A DNA stretch of 20,499 bases from DAIOHQ01 sp036744635. GTDB lineage: Bacteria; Planctomycetota; Phycisphaerae; Tepidisphaerales; Tepidisphaeraceae. A program made the translations under genes and the position numbers. The stretch's first letter is position 1. Each line of letters starts with the position of its first letter. The notes beneath the pieces were generated by a model that worked only from the letters and a program-made list of their open reading frames with translations, made no database searches and was not told the DNA's origin. Below are positions 7,016 through 14,087 of the stretch, one piece after another. The stretch covers positions 1-20,499 of the forward strand of contig DAIOHQ010000065.1 in assembly GCA_036744635.1 (NCBI GenBank), read 5' to 3'.

Positions 7016-8200
7016 ATGAGCGCATCGGCTGCGGCCGTGGCAAGCGGCAAGAAAACGGTTCGCGGGCAGGAAATCGATCCCTTTCCGAATCGGCCGCAAT
7101 GGGCGAACGTCCTGCGGAAGATTTCGAGCGAGCCGCTCGAGTTCTGTCCCGATTTTCCCGGGCGCGCCCGCCGCCACGAGGCCTGGTGGAACCATTCGGT
7201 GCTGGACCGCCCGCTCTTCCTCGGCGCCATCAATCCCAATCCCGGTCGCAGGATCACCCAGCGCCTCGATCTGGTCTGTAAGCCGGATGAATGGTTCGCC
7301 GCCAAGTTCCAGGACATGCGGCAGATCTATTGGGCGGGCGACACCGTTCCCTGCATCCGCGTCGATTTCGGGCCGGCCATTCTCGGGGCATTTCTCGGCG
7401 GCCAGCTCGAGTTCAGCGCGGATACCGCCTGGACCCATTCGATGATCGACGATGACTGGTCGAACCAGCCGAATTGGGAATTGCAGGAAGACAACCCGTG
7501 GTGGAAGCGTTCCAACGCGCTACTGGAGCGCGTGGCCGCCGATGCCCCCGGCCGCTACGTCGTCTGCGCCCCCGATCTCGGTGGGGCTTCGGACATGCTG
7601 TTGAATCTGCGCGGAGCTACCCAGCTTTGCATGGACATTGTCGAGTGCCCGGACGTCGTGCGAGCGGCCATGACTGCCCAATATCCAGCCTGGCGGCGGG
7701 CGATCTCGCACATTTTTGATGTAGCCACCTCCCGCGGCGCGGGGGTGATTCACTGGCTGGGCGCATGGTCCAATGAACCGTACTGCATTCCCACCTGTGA
7801 TCTGAATTACATGCTCGGCCCCAGGGAATTCGCCCGCGTCTGCGTGCCGGACATCGCCCGTATCGCCGCCACCATGGGCCGGGCGGTCTTTCATCTCGAT
7901 GGTCCTGGCGCTGCCCCGCATATTGATGCCCTGCTGGAAATTCCCGAATTGCAGGCCATCCAGTTCACCCCCGGCGTGCAGGCCCCGCAGGGGTTGCCGT
8001 GGGTCGAGCTGTATCGAAAGGTGCTGAAGAAGGGCAAAAGCATGCTGGCCGTCTGCATGCCCGAAGAAGTCATCAAGCTGGCCGAGGAACTGCCGTGGGA
8101 AGGCCTCTGCATACTCCTCGACGCCACCGCGCCGCTTACGACAAAGTATGTGGATGACATTGTCGCAGGCCTGGATCGACTGGCGCGGGTAAAGCGATAG
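7016..8200 (+). CDS. URO-D-like barrel protein, possible corrinoid methyltransferase (paralogue 1)
   Basis: A 394-residue cytoplasmic protein. The C-terminal half resembles the URO-D/MtaA-type barrel: FHLDGPGAAPHIDALLEIP (292-310) corresponds to the zinc-ligand His-x-Cys-Gly segment of methyltransferases, with Asp replacing Cys, followed by LQAIQFTPG (312-320). The downstream protein has the same order (YHLDG, IHAIQWTPG), so the two are diverged paralogues. The N-terminal half is rich in Trp and acidic residues (about 90-165) and is not recognised. The role is probably substrate demethylation or methyl transfer onto a corrinoid, by analogy with MtaA/MtbA. Substrate unknown. The start has GAGGAG close upstream (four bases); the first 15 residues are low complexity and the true start could be slightly later. 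Confidence 0.78.
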   Translation: MSASAAAVASGKKTVRGQEIDPFPNRPQWANVLRKISSEPLEFCPDFPGRARRHEAWWNHSVLDRPLFLGAINPNPGRRITQRLDLVCKPDEWFAAKFQDMRQIYWAGDTVPCIRVDFGPAILGAFLGGQLEFSADTAWTHSMIDDDWSNQPNWELQEDNPWWKRSNALLERVAADAPGRYVVCAPDLGGASDMLLNLRGATQLCMDIVECPDVVRAAMTAQYPAWRRAISHIFDVATSRGAGVIHWLGAWSNEPYCIPTCDLNYMLGPREFARVCVPDIARIAATMGRAVFHLDGPGAAPHIDALLEIPELQAIQFTPGVQAPQGLPWVELYRKVLKKGKSMLAVCMPEEVIKLAEELPWEGLCILLDATAPLTTKYVDDIVAGLDRLARVKR

Positions 8201-8210
8201 CCGAGGAACA

Positions 8211-9302
8211 ATGCATCTCGAATACAAACCCGATTGGGAAAAATCGCAGAAGCGCTTCACCGCCTGGTGGCAGGGGGAGGCGCTCGATGGCCCGTTGCTG
8301 GGCGTGTGGGCCCCGCGCGACAAGCCCCTCATCGGGCTTCCCAAGCCTCCCCCCGCGTCATCTCCCGAAGAGCAGTGGCTCAATGCCGACTATCGCATCG
8401 CCTGGACCGATTGGTCGTGCGACAACACCTATTTCGCCGGCGATGCCTTTCCCATGATGGATACCAATCTCGGCCCCGGCTCGCTGGCGCTGCACCTCGG
8501 CAGCCCGGCCGAATGCGCCTACGACACGGTCTGGTATCACCCCGCGGCCGGGTTCGAGGACATCACCAAAGCCGAATTGCCGAAGTTCAACCCGCAGGAG
8601 AAATACTGGAAGATCAACGTGGAAATCGCCCGCAAGGCCATGAAGCACTTCGCCGGCAAGGCGCTGGTCACATTTCCCGACCTCATCGAAAACATCGACA
8701 TCCTCGCCTCCCTCCGCGGCGGGATGGACCTGCTCACCGACCTGCTGGACCAACCCCGGCACATTCATCGCCTGCAGAAAGTAATCGTCGACCGCTATTT
8801 CGACTATTACGACGCCTTCGAGCCAATCATCCGCGACGATGATGGCGGAACCTGTTTCTCCGCCTTTCAAATCTGGGGCCAGGGCCGCACCGCCAAGGTG
8901 CAGTGCGACTTTTCCGCGATGATCGGCGTGGAGATGTTTCAGGAGTTCGTCGCCCCCTATCTGGTCACCCAGTGCCGGCGGCTGGACCACGCCCTGTATC
9001 ATCTCGACGGCGTCGATGCCGAGAAGCACCTCAACACGCTGCTGCAGATCAGCGAGATTCACGCCATCCAATGGACGCCCGGGGCCGGCAAGCCCCATCC
9101 CGGCAGCCCGGACTGGTACGGCATCTATGACCGAATCTTGCGGGCGGGCAAGGGAGCCGAGGCCCTGGCCATTCCCATCGAAAGCGTTCAGCCGCTGGTT
9201 GAGGCGGTAGGACCCAAAGGCATGATGATCTTCACCGGGGCAAAGTCGCAGGAGCAGGCCGATGCCCTGGTCAAGGCGTCGAAGCAGTGGAAGAAGCGGT
9301 AG
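8211..9302 (+). CDS. URO-D-like barrel protein, possible corrinoid methyltransferase (paralogue 2)
   Basis: A 363-residue protein and last gene of the one-carbon operon. YHLDGVDAEKHLNTLLQI (263-280) and EIHAIQWTPGAGKP (282-295) align with the matching segments of the upstream paralogue. Both keep His-Leu-Asp-Gly where MtaA-type enzymes have His-x-Cys-Gly. A segment DWSCDNTYFAGDAFPMM (67-83) matches the upstream QIYWAGDTVPCI region. It begins ten bases after the previous stop, with GAGGAA upstream. No signal peptide or membrane segment. A heterodimer or a pair of enzymes with different substrates are both possible. Family call moderate to good; reaction unproven. Confidence 0.78.
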   Translation: MHLEYKPDWEKSQKRFTAWWQGEALDGPLLGVWAPRDKPLIGLPKPPPASSPEEQWLNADYRIAWTDWSCDNTYFAGDAFPMMDTNLGPGSLALHLGSPAECAYDTVWYHPAAGFEDITKAELPKFNPQEKYWKINVEIARKAMKHFAGKALVTFPDLIENIDILASLRGGMDLLTDLLDQPRHIHRLQKVIVDRYFDYYDAFEPIIRDDDGGTCFSAFQIWGQGRTAKVQCDFSAMIGVEMFQEFVAPYLVTQCRRLDHALYHLDGVDAEKHLNTLLQISEIHAIQWTPGAGKPHPGSPDWYGIYDRILRAGKGAEALAIPIESVQPLVEAVGPKGMMIFTGAKSQEQADALVKASKQWKKR

Positions 9303-9699
9303 GCGGACAGGGGGGGCAGGCGGGCAGGGCGGGATTCGCTCGATTCAACACTGACACTCTTCCGATAATCAAGAGTAATGTGCCCCCGCGCCCATCTCCA
9401 AACCGCGGATATCGGCCCGAATCGGTTCCGATAACCTGTTTCGCCCAAAAAAGCGCCACAGATGTTAAGCAACTCACGGGGGAATCCGATGAGAGGGATG
9501 CAGGCTGATTTGTTTGTTTGACTTTGTTGGCCGATCAATTGGATGTTTCGGTCGGCGAGGTCGGACGGGCAGTCGGGTGGCAGGCGGCGTGTGCCGCATG
9601 TCCGTGCACAACGCCTGCACTCGTGCATCCCAACCGTGTGGTTGGAATTCGGCTGATCGCCGACGCGAGAAGGTAGACGCCTGTTACAAGGAGATCGTT
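9303..9699. other. Long intergenic region and leader of the Tad locus
   Basis: This 397-bp stretch holds no convincing gene. It starts with a G-rich repeat-like run (9304-9336) built of GGCAGG/GGACAGG units. A TTGACT at 9518 could be a -35 element, but the -10 region at 17-18 bases (GGATGTT) is poor. Close to the pilin gene the leader can fold: CCAACC/GGTTGG with a GTGT loop (9630-9645) and GTGCA/TGCAC upstream (9604-9620). No terminator with a T-run follows the preceding gene, so read-through is possible. I do not recognise a riboswitch. Confidence 0.5.
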
Positions 9700-9870
9700 A
9701 TGAAGGCGATCAAGAATCTGTTGTCGAAGTTGGTCAAGGACGAGCAGGGTGGCGAAGTGCTCGAATACGCCCTGATCGCGGGTCTGATCGTGGTTGCTGC
9801 CATTGCCGTCATCGGCTCGGTGGGCACCAAGGTCGTTGCCCGTTGGACCTCCCTGAACAGCTCGATCTAA
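9700..9870 (+). CDS. flp: Flp-type pilin, first copy
   Basis: A 56-residue prepilin and likely structural subunit of the Tad (type IVc) pilus. After a charged leader the sequence reads EQGGEVLEYALIAGLIVVAA. Cutting between Gly17 and Gly18 puts Glu22 at +5 and Tyr23 at +6, the Flp signature recognised by the TadV peptidase. A single hydrophobic helix (about 23-45) follows, then the short tail RWTSLNSSI. The real start is the ATG at 9700 with AAGGAG seven bases upstream; a longer in-frame reading back to 9514 has no such support. It shares about 35 of 56 positions with the second pilin. It is separated from the rest of the locus by a 235-bp spacer with three hairpins, which suggests that it is expressed at a different level. 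Confidence 0.93.
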   Translation: MKAIKNLLSKLVKDEQGGEVLEYALIAGLIVVAAIAVIGSVGTKVVARWTSLNSSI

Positions 9871-9871
9871 G

Positions 9872-9924
9872 TTCCGATCCCTGCGCTGCAGGCCTCGAGG
9901 TTGAGAGAGTCTCGAGGATCGGGA
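9872..9924 (+). other. Stem-loop directly after the first pilin
   Basis: An inner stem CCTCGAG (9893-9899) pairs with CTCGAGG (9911-9917). An outer stem TTCCGAT (9872-9878) pairs with ATCGGGA (9918-9924, one G-U). A 14-base bulge lies on the left side. It starts one base after the pilin stop. No T-run follows, so it is more likely to be an mRNA-stabilising or processing structure than a terminator. Confidence 0.55.
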
Positions 9925-9951
9925 TGGAGACAAGTTGTTTGCCGACCTCGG

Positions 9952-9988
9952 GGCCCGTTGCCGGGCGAAAGAGCAGCCCGGCGGGGCC
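9952..9988 (+). other. Second stem-loop in the pilin spacer
   Basis: GCCGGGC (9960-9966) pairs perfectly with GCCCGGC (9976-9982) around a nine-base loop. It can be extended by GGCCC (9952-9956) with GGGCC (9984-9988). All pairs are G-C. No T-run follows. Confidence 0.55.
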
Positions 9989-10008
9989 GGATGGTTGCGC
10001 AAGTTGAT

Positions 10009-10071
10009 TCACCAGTCTCCAGGCGCCAGCCTCCAGTGTATTGCTGGAGACTGGCGCCTGGAGACCGGTGA
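10009..10071. repeat. Long inverted repeat with 28-bp arms
   Basis: Arms at 10009-10036 and 10044-10071 pair over 28 positions with two mismatches around the loop TGTATTG. The arms contain repeated CAGTCTCCAGGCGCCAG-like segments. It lies 35 bases before the second pilin. It is followed by GACTGACTGCCGACTGG, resembling the 7-bp repeats at 15211-15281. It could form a very stable RNA hairpin or be a mobile palindromic repeat. Confidence 0.8.
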
Positions 10072-10105
10072 CTGACTGCCGACTGGACATTCCGTCGGAG
10101 AACCT

Positions 10106-10276
10106 ATGCGTAAATGCATGAACTGCCTGGCCCGCCTCTGGTCGCAGGACCGCGGCGGCGAAGTCATCGAATATGCCCTGATCCTGGGCCTGATCGTGGT
10201 CGCCGCCATCGCCATCGTCGGCGCCGTCGGCACCAAGGTGCTGGGGCGCTGGACCTCGGTCAATTCGTCGATGTAA
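10106..10276 (+). CDS. flp: Flp-type pilin, second copy
   Basis: A 56-residue paralogue of the first pilin: leader MRKCMNCLARLWSQDRG, then GEVIEYALILGLIVVAA, with Glu22 and Tyr23 at +5 and +6 after cleavage behind Gly17, and tail RWTSVNSSM. It is short and easily missed by automatic length cut-offs. The start has GGAG five bases upstream. The leader carries Cys4 and Cys7, absent from copy one; they would be removed by the peptidase. Only six bases separate its stop from the prepilin peptidase gene, so it heads the assembly operon and may be a minor pilin or an alternative major pilin. Confidence 0.92.
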   Translation: MRKCMNCLARLWSQDRGGEVIEYALILGLIVVAAIAIVGAVGTKVLGRWTSVNSSM

Positions 10277-10282
10277 GCGAAC

Positions 10283-10834
10283 ATGACAGCCCACACCCTG
10301 TTGATGTGCGTTCCGATGCTGGCGCTGCTCGTCTGGGCGGCCGCGGAGGACATTCGCTCCCGCCGCATCCCCAACTGGCTGACCATTGCCCTCGGGCTCA
10401 GCGGCATCATGCAGAGCTGGATGCTCGGCCATACCGTCACCCCTCTTCAATCGATCCTGGGCTGGCTGAGCGGCCTGGGACTGCTGTTCGTGCTGTTCGC
10501 GATCGGCGCAGTCGGCGCCGGTGATGTGAAGCTGCTCGCCGGCGTTGGGGCCTGGATAGGGCCGCTGTTGGTGGCCGAAGTATTTGCCCTCGAAGCCCTG
10601 ATTGGCATGGCCATCGTCCTGGTGCAATCGATGCAACAGCATCGGGTCAGGACGCTTTTGAGAAATAGTGCGGTAATTGCCATCAATCTCATTCATGTGA
10701 GCCAGCTAGGTGCCGATCATGTACAGGAGACCGGCCAATCGGCGCAGAGCGTCGAACGGCCTCTCCCTTACGCGGTGCCGGTGCTGCTGGCGACGGTGGC
10801 GGTCGTGCTGTTGGCGTATCTGACTGGAAGGTGA
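10283..10834 (+). CDS. tadV: TadV/CpaA-type prepilin peptidase
   Basis: A 183-residue inner-membrane aspartic peptidase of the type IV prepilin peptidase A24 family. The two catalytic aspartates are Asp23 in AAEDIRSRRIPNWL and Asp81 in GAVGAGDVKLLAG. There are about five to six hydrophobic segments and, as in TadV/CpaA, no N-terminal methylase domain. It should cleave the two Flp pilins and probably the TadE-like pseudopilin. The gene starts six bases after the second pilin; the ribosome site is weak, which fits translation coupled to the pilin. A C-terminal extension (about 120-160) is polar before a last hydrophobic helix (163-180). Confidence 0.92.
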   Translation: MTAHTLLMCVPMLALLVWAAAEDIRSRRIPNWLTIALGLSGIMQSWMLGHTVTPLQSILGWLSGLGLLFVLFAIGAVGAGDVKLLAGVGAWIGPLLVAEVFALEALIGMAIVLVQSMQQHRVRTLLRNSAVIAINLIHVSQLGADHVQETGQSAQSVERPLPYAVPVLLATVAVVLLAYLTGR

Positions 10835-10840
10835 TTTGCC

Positions 10841-11311
10841 ATGGGATGCAATATTCGACAACTTCTGGAGAACCGCAGGCGGCTCGGCCACCATCGCGGA
10901 AACTCCGTCATCGAGTTGGCGATCGTGCTGACCATTCTGTTGTCGCTCTCCTTCGGCACGGTCGAATTCGGCTATTATTTCTATGTCAAGAACACGCTGA
11001 TCGGCGCCGCCCGCGAGGGCGCCCGCGAGGCGATCACGCCCACCTCGACCAATACCACCGTGACCAACGCGGCCAAGGCGGTGCTGACGGCGGCGGGGAT
11101 GAATTCCGTGAACTTCACCTTCACGATCCGCAACAGCGCCGACACGGCCGACGTGGACGTGACCACGGTCGCCGAAGGCACCGCGATTCTGGTCAAAGTG
11201 TATGGAAGCTGGGGCACGGTGGGGGTTCACGCGCTAAGCGGCCCGCTCGGCGGCATCGGCAGCGGCAAACTCGTGACCGGAACCGCCATCATGCGGAAAG
11301 AGGCAACCTAG
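10841..11311 (+). CDS. tadE: TadE-like pseudopilin
   Basis: A 156-residue TadE-family protein. A basic N-terminus is followed by HRGNSVIELAIVLTILLSL; processing after Gly20 would put Glu25 at +5 of the mature protein, as in other Tad pseudopilins. One membrane helix (about 22-48) carries the aromatic end FGYYFYVKN, and a small extracytoplasmic beta-rich domain follows. The TadE family motif of a charged AAREGAREA (56-64) segment just beyond the helix is present. The role is pilus assembly, probably as minor pilin or initiation component. It begins six bases after tadV with a GGAAGG site. A possible terminator lies downstream, which would divide the locus into two transcripts. Confidence 0.9.
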   Translation: MGCNIRQLLENRRRLGHHRGNSVIELAIVLTILLSLSFGTVEFGYYFYVKNTLIGAAREGAREAITPTSTNTTVTNAAKAVLTAAGMNSVNFTFTIRNSADTADVDVTTVAEGTAILVKVYGSWGTVGVHALSGPLGGIGSGKLVTGTAIMRKEAT

Positions 11312-11344
11312 CGCCGGGCCCTGCACACGGCGATTGAGTTCCGC

Positions 11345-11369
11345 GAGGCGCCATCTCAGGCGCCTCTTT
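11345..11369 (+). terminator. Possible intrinsic terminator after tadE
   Basis: GAGGCGCC (11345-11352) pairs perfectly with GGCGCCTC (11359-11366) around ATCTCA and is followed by TTT. The T-tract is short, so termination may be partial. That would favour pilin, peptidase and TadE transcripts over the downstream machinery. Confidence 0.5.
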
Positions 11370-11539
11370 CATTGGTGGCCAATAACCCCGCATCCCTTGC
11401 GCCAGATCACACAACGGACAACGGACCAACACTCAGCCATTGCTATCAAATTGACGCGATTTAATTTCATCGCATCCTAAACCGCATATTCGTTCACGCC
11501 GACATTGTGTAGGTAGGAAAACGCCGACGGAGAATCATT

Positions 11540-12436
11540 ATGAATTGGAAAACTTGGGCACCCCTCGCAGTGGCAGTTGTTCTGGGCTTGGTGGCCGCGA
11601 AGCTCGCAGGCGACATGATCGCCCGCAATCGCGGCAACGGGAACTCCAACACCAAGATGACCCGCGTGGTCGTCGCCAAAGAGTCCATCTCGCCTGGCCA
11701 GGAGCTGAAGGCCGAGAACCTCACAACGACCCAGGTCGCCGGTGACGGGATCCCCGGCACCAAGCCGGCCGCGGCCGACTGGGCCGGACGCGTGGCGATG
11801 GCCCAGATCGACAAAGGCCAACCCGTCCTGGAAGCGCTGCTGACGCCGTTGGGCAACGGCAGCGGCCTGCAGGCCCTGGTGCCCGACGGCATGCGGGCGA
11901 TCACCATCGAGGTGAATGAGTTCACCGGCGTCGCCGGCCTGCTCGTGCCCGGCTGCCGCGTCGATCTCATTTCCCTGCTGCACAACACCGAGACCAACGA
12001 AGATGTCTCGCGCACGATCGTCGAGAACCTCAAGGTCAGCGCGGTTGGCCAGCGCATGGGCGTCAGCAAGGAAGCCGATGAGCAGAACAAGGGCTTCCGC
12101 AGCGTCACCTTGATCGCATCGCCGGTCGAGGCCGAGACCATTCAGCTCGCCGCGTCCACCGGCCGCCCGTGGCTTTCCCTGCGGAGCAGCAAGGACACCC
12201 TGAAAGTGCAGGGTCGCGGCGTAACCGCCGCGCAGCTCATGCACAACACCAACGCCGGCGGAGATCCGTTCATCTTTGCGGCTCACAATTCGTCCACCCA
12301 GCCGAGCACCCAGCCTTCCAGGGCGACGGCGGAGACGATGCGCGTCCGCTCGGTGAAGGTGATCAAGGCCGGCCAGGAAACCACCGTGACCTTCGAGATG
12401 CCCCGCAGCGCCATGAGCAGCGTCGGCCAGGACTAA
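11540..12436 (+). CDS. rcpC: RcpC/CpaB Flp pilus assembly protein
   Basis: A 298-residue CpaB/RcpC-family protein with one N-terminal membrane anchor (about 7-25). A SAF domain follows (about 40-105, RVVVAKESISPGQELKAENL). The RcpC domain (about 110-240) contains AITIEVNEFTGVAGLLVPGCRV-type sequence. In Tad systems it sits in the periplasm with the secretin and is thought to help form or gate the outer-membrane channel. The C-terminus includes low-complexity SSTQPSTQPS (284-293). The start ATG has GGAG seven bases upstream. It is preceded by a 228-bp gap and followed at 57 bp by its partner secretin. Confidence 0.92.
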   Translation: MNWKTWAPLAVAVVLGLVAAKLAGDMIARNRGNGNSNTKMTRVVVAKESISPGQELKAENLTTTQVAGDGIPGTKPAAADWAGRVAMAQIDKGQPVLEALLTPLGNGSGLQALVPDGMRAITIEVNEFTGVAGLLVPGCRVDLISLLHNTETNEDVSRTIVENLKVSAVGQRMGVSKEADEQNKGFRSVTLIASPVEAETIQLAASTGRPWLSLRSSKDTLKVQGRGVTAAQLMHNTNAGGDPFIFAAHNSSTQPSTQPSRATAETMRVRSVKVIKAGQETTVTFEMPRSAMSSVGQD

Positions 12437-12493
12437 CGCATCAGGACTAAATTCAACAGACCCAAACGGAATACACCAGTAAGAGGCTTGGTT

Positions 12494-14026
12494 ATGGAAA
12501 ACAAAAACACGACAACTTGGTTCAACAGCCTTGGCAAGTCGCGCCGGTCGCGCATCGCCCTGATCGGTGGGGCGGCGGCGACGGCACTCCTGCTCGCCGT
12601 GGTCGCTACCACCGCCCAGGAGAACCGCCCGACCACGCAGCCGGCCAAAGGGCCCGCTAGGCCGCTGGTTGCCGACGGCATCGCCGACGGAACCCTGCGT
12701 CTGACCGTCAACAAGAGCACCGTGCTGACGACCACCCAGCCCTATCGCCGGGTCAACCTCGCCCAGCCGGATATCGCTGACCTTAACCTGATCGGGCCGT
12801 CCACCATCCTGGTGACCGCCAAGAAGCCCGGTGCAACGCAACTGATCCTGTGGGATGATGAGAACCATTCGCAGGTGATCAACGTCTCGGTCGGCTTCGA
12901 CATCGATGAGCTGCAAGGCCAGCTCAAGCAGATGTTCCCCGGCTCGAAGATCGAGGCCACCAGCGTCAACGGCGCCATCGCCCTGCGCGGCCGCGTCCCC
13001 AGCCTCGAAATCGCCGAGCAGGCGGTCGCGGTGACGACGCCGTACTCGAGCAAGGTCTTGAATTTCCTGGAGATGTCCGGCGGCCAGCAGGTGATGCTGC
13101 AGGTCCGTTTCGCCGAAGTGTCGCGCAACGCGACTACCGCCCTGGGCGCCAACTTCGGCTTCACGGATGGCCTCTCCACCTTCGGCAGCAATATTGGCCA
13201 GGTCAGCCCGGTCAGCCAGCTCGAAGGCGGCAACATCGGCACCCAGACTAGCCCGGCGGTGACGATCTTCGGCAGCGGCCGGATTGGATCGACGGCATTC
13301 GTCGGCTTCCTCTCTGCCCTCCGCCAGAACAACCTGATGCGCGTGCTGGCCGAGCCGAACCTGATCGCCATCAGCGGCCAGGAAGCCAGCTTCCTTGCCG
13401 GCGGCGAATTTCCCATTCCCGTCACCCAGGGCGGCGGCAGCGGCGGCAGCGCCGTTACCGTCGAATACCGTGAATTCGGTGTCCGGTTGAAGTTCATCCC
13501 GGTCGTGCTCGGCGACGGGCGCATCCGTCTGAAATGCGAGCCCGAAGTCAGCGACCTGGACTTCTCCGCCGCCGTGCGGGCCAACGGATTCCAGATCCCC
13601 GGCCTGTCCAAGCGCAAGGTCTCCACGACCATCGAACTCAATGAAGGTCAGACGTTCGCCATCGCCGGTCTGCTCAACAGCAGCATCGCGGCCAGCAAGG
13701 ATGTCACCCCGCTGCTCGGCGATCTGCCGGTGGTGGGCGCGCTCTTCCGCTCGGTGCGCTACCAGCGTAAGGAGACGGAGCTTGTCGTCCTGGTCACGCC
13801 GCGGCTCGTGGAGGGAATGAATCCCGCCCAGGTCCCGCTGCTGCCCGGCGAGAAGTGGCGTGACCCCAGCGAGGGCGAGCTGTTCTGGGAACGCGATCTC
13901 GGCGGCCCGGCGACGGACACCAAGCACGCCCCGACGACGCGTCCGGCCAATGCCGGTCCGGCCCCCCGGTTCCACGGTGAATACGGATTCACCCCGGCCA
14001 GCACCACCGTCACCGCGGCCGACTGA
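12494..14026 (+). CDS. rcpA: RcpA/CpaC Tad secretin
   Basis: A 510-residue outer-membrane secretin. An N-terminal signal-anchor-like helix (21-41) comes first, then a linker with PTTQP. Next are the pilus-type N-terminal domain (about 66-135, ILVTAKKPGATQLILWD), a BON-like domain (about 136-190, ALRGRVPSLEIAEQAV), and the secretin barrel region (about 195-440). The last includes FLAGGEFPIPV (300-310), VEYREFGVRLKFIPVV (323-338) and the closing LPVVGALFRS and ELVVLVTPRLVE. A Pro-rich tail follows. It forms the pore through which the Flp pilus exits. I chose the ATG at 12494, eight bases after GAGG, over a TTG six bases earlier. Confidence 0.95.
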   Translation: MENKNTTTWFNSLGKSRRSRIALIGGAAATALLLAVVATTAQENRPTTQPAKGPARPLVADGIADGTLRLTVNKSTVLTTTQPYRRVNLAQPDIADLNLIGPSTILVTAKKPGATQLILWDDENHSQVINVSVGFDIDELQGQLKQMFPGSKIEATSVNGAIALRGRVPSLEIAEQAVAVTTPYSSKVLNFLEMSGGQQVMLQVRFAEVSRNATTALGANFGFTDGLSTFGSNIGQVSPVSQLEGGNIGTQTSPAVTIFGSGRIGSTAFVGFLSALRQNNLMRVLAEPNLIAISGQEASFLAGGEFPIPVTQGGGSGGSAVTVEYREFGVRLKFIPVVLGDGRIRLKCEPEVSDLDFSAAVRANGFQIPGLSKRKVSTTIELNEGQTFAIAGLLNSSIAASKDVTPLLGDLPVVGALFRSVRYQRKETELVVLVTPRLVEGMNPAQVPLLPGEKWRDPSEGELFWERDLGGPATDTKHAPTTRPANAGPAPRFHGEYGFTPASTTVTAAD

Positions 14027-14047
14027 GGCCGAGTTCGACGCAGCCGC

Positions 14048-14073
14048 CTAAAGCCCGGCGCAGGAAACTTTAG
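14048..14073 (+). other. Small dyad in the tadZ leader
   Basis: CTAAAG (14048-14053) and CTTTAG (14068-14073) can pair around a 14-base loop that contains AGGAAA, the only good purine-rich ribosome-site-like sequence before tadZ. That sequence is about 20 bases from the ATG, too far for direct use unless the fold brings it nearer. Weak evidence. Confidence 0.3.
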
Positions 14074-14087
14074 CGACGGATACGACT

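Noticed and set aside
9440..9520. Possible riboswitch or hammerhead-like motif (CCGATGAG) before the first pilin
   Set aside because: The required partner motifs of hammerhead, cobalamin, THF or cyclic-di-GMP RNAs are not found nearby.
11477..13975. An 832-codon minus-strand open frame opposite rcpC and rcpA
   Set aside because: A GC-rich codon shadow; composition is Gly/Ala/Arg/His-rich without domains, while the plus strand encodes clear Tad proteins.
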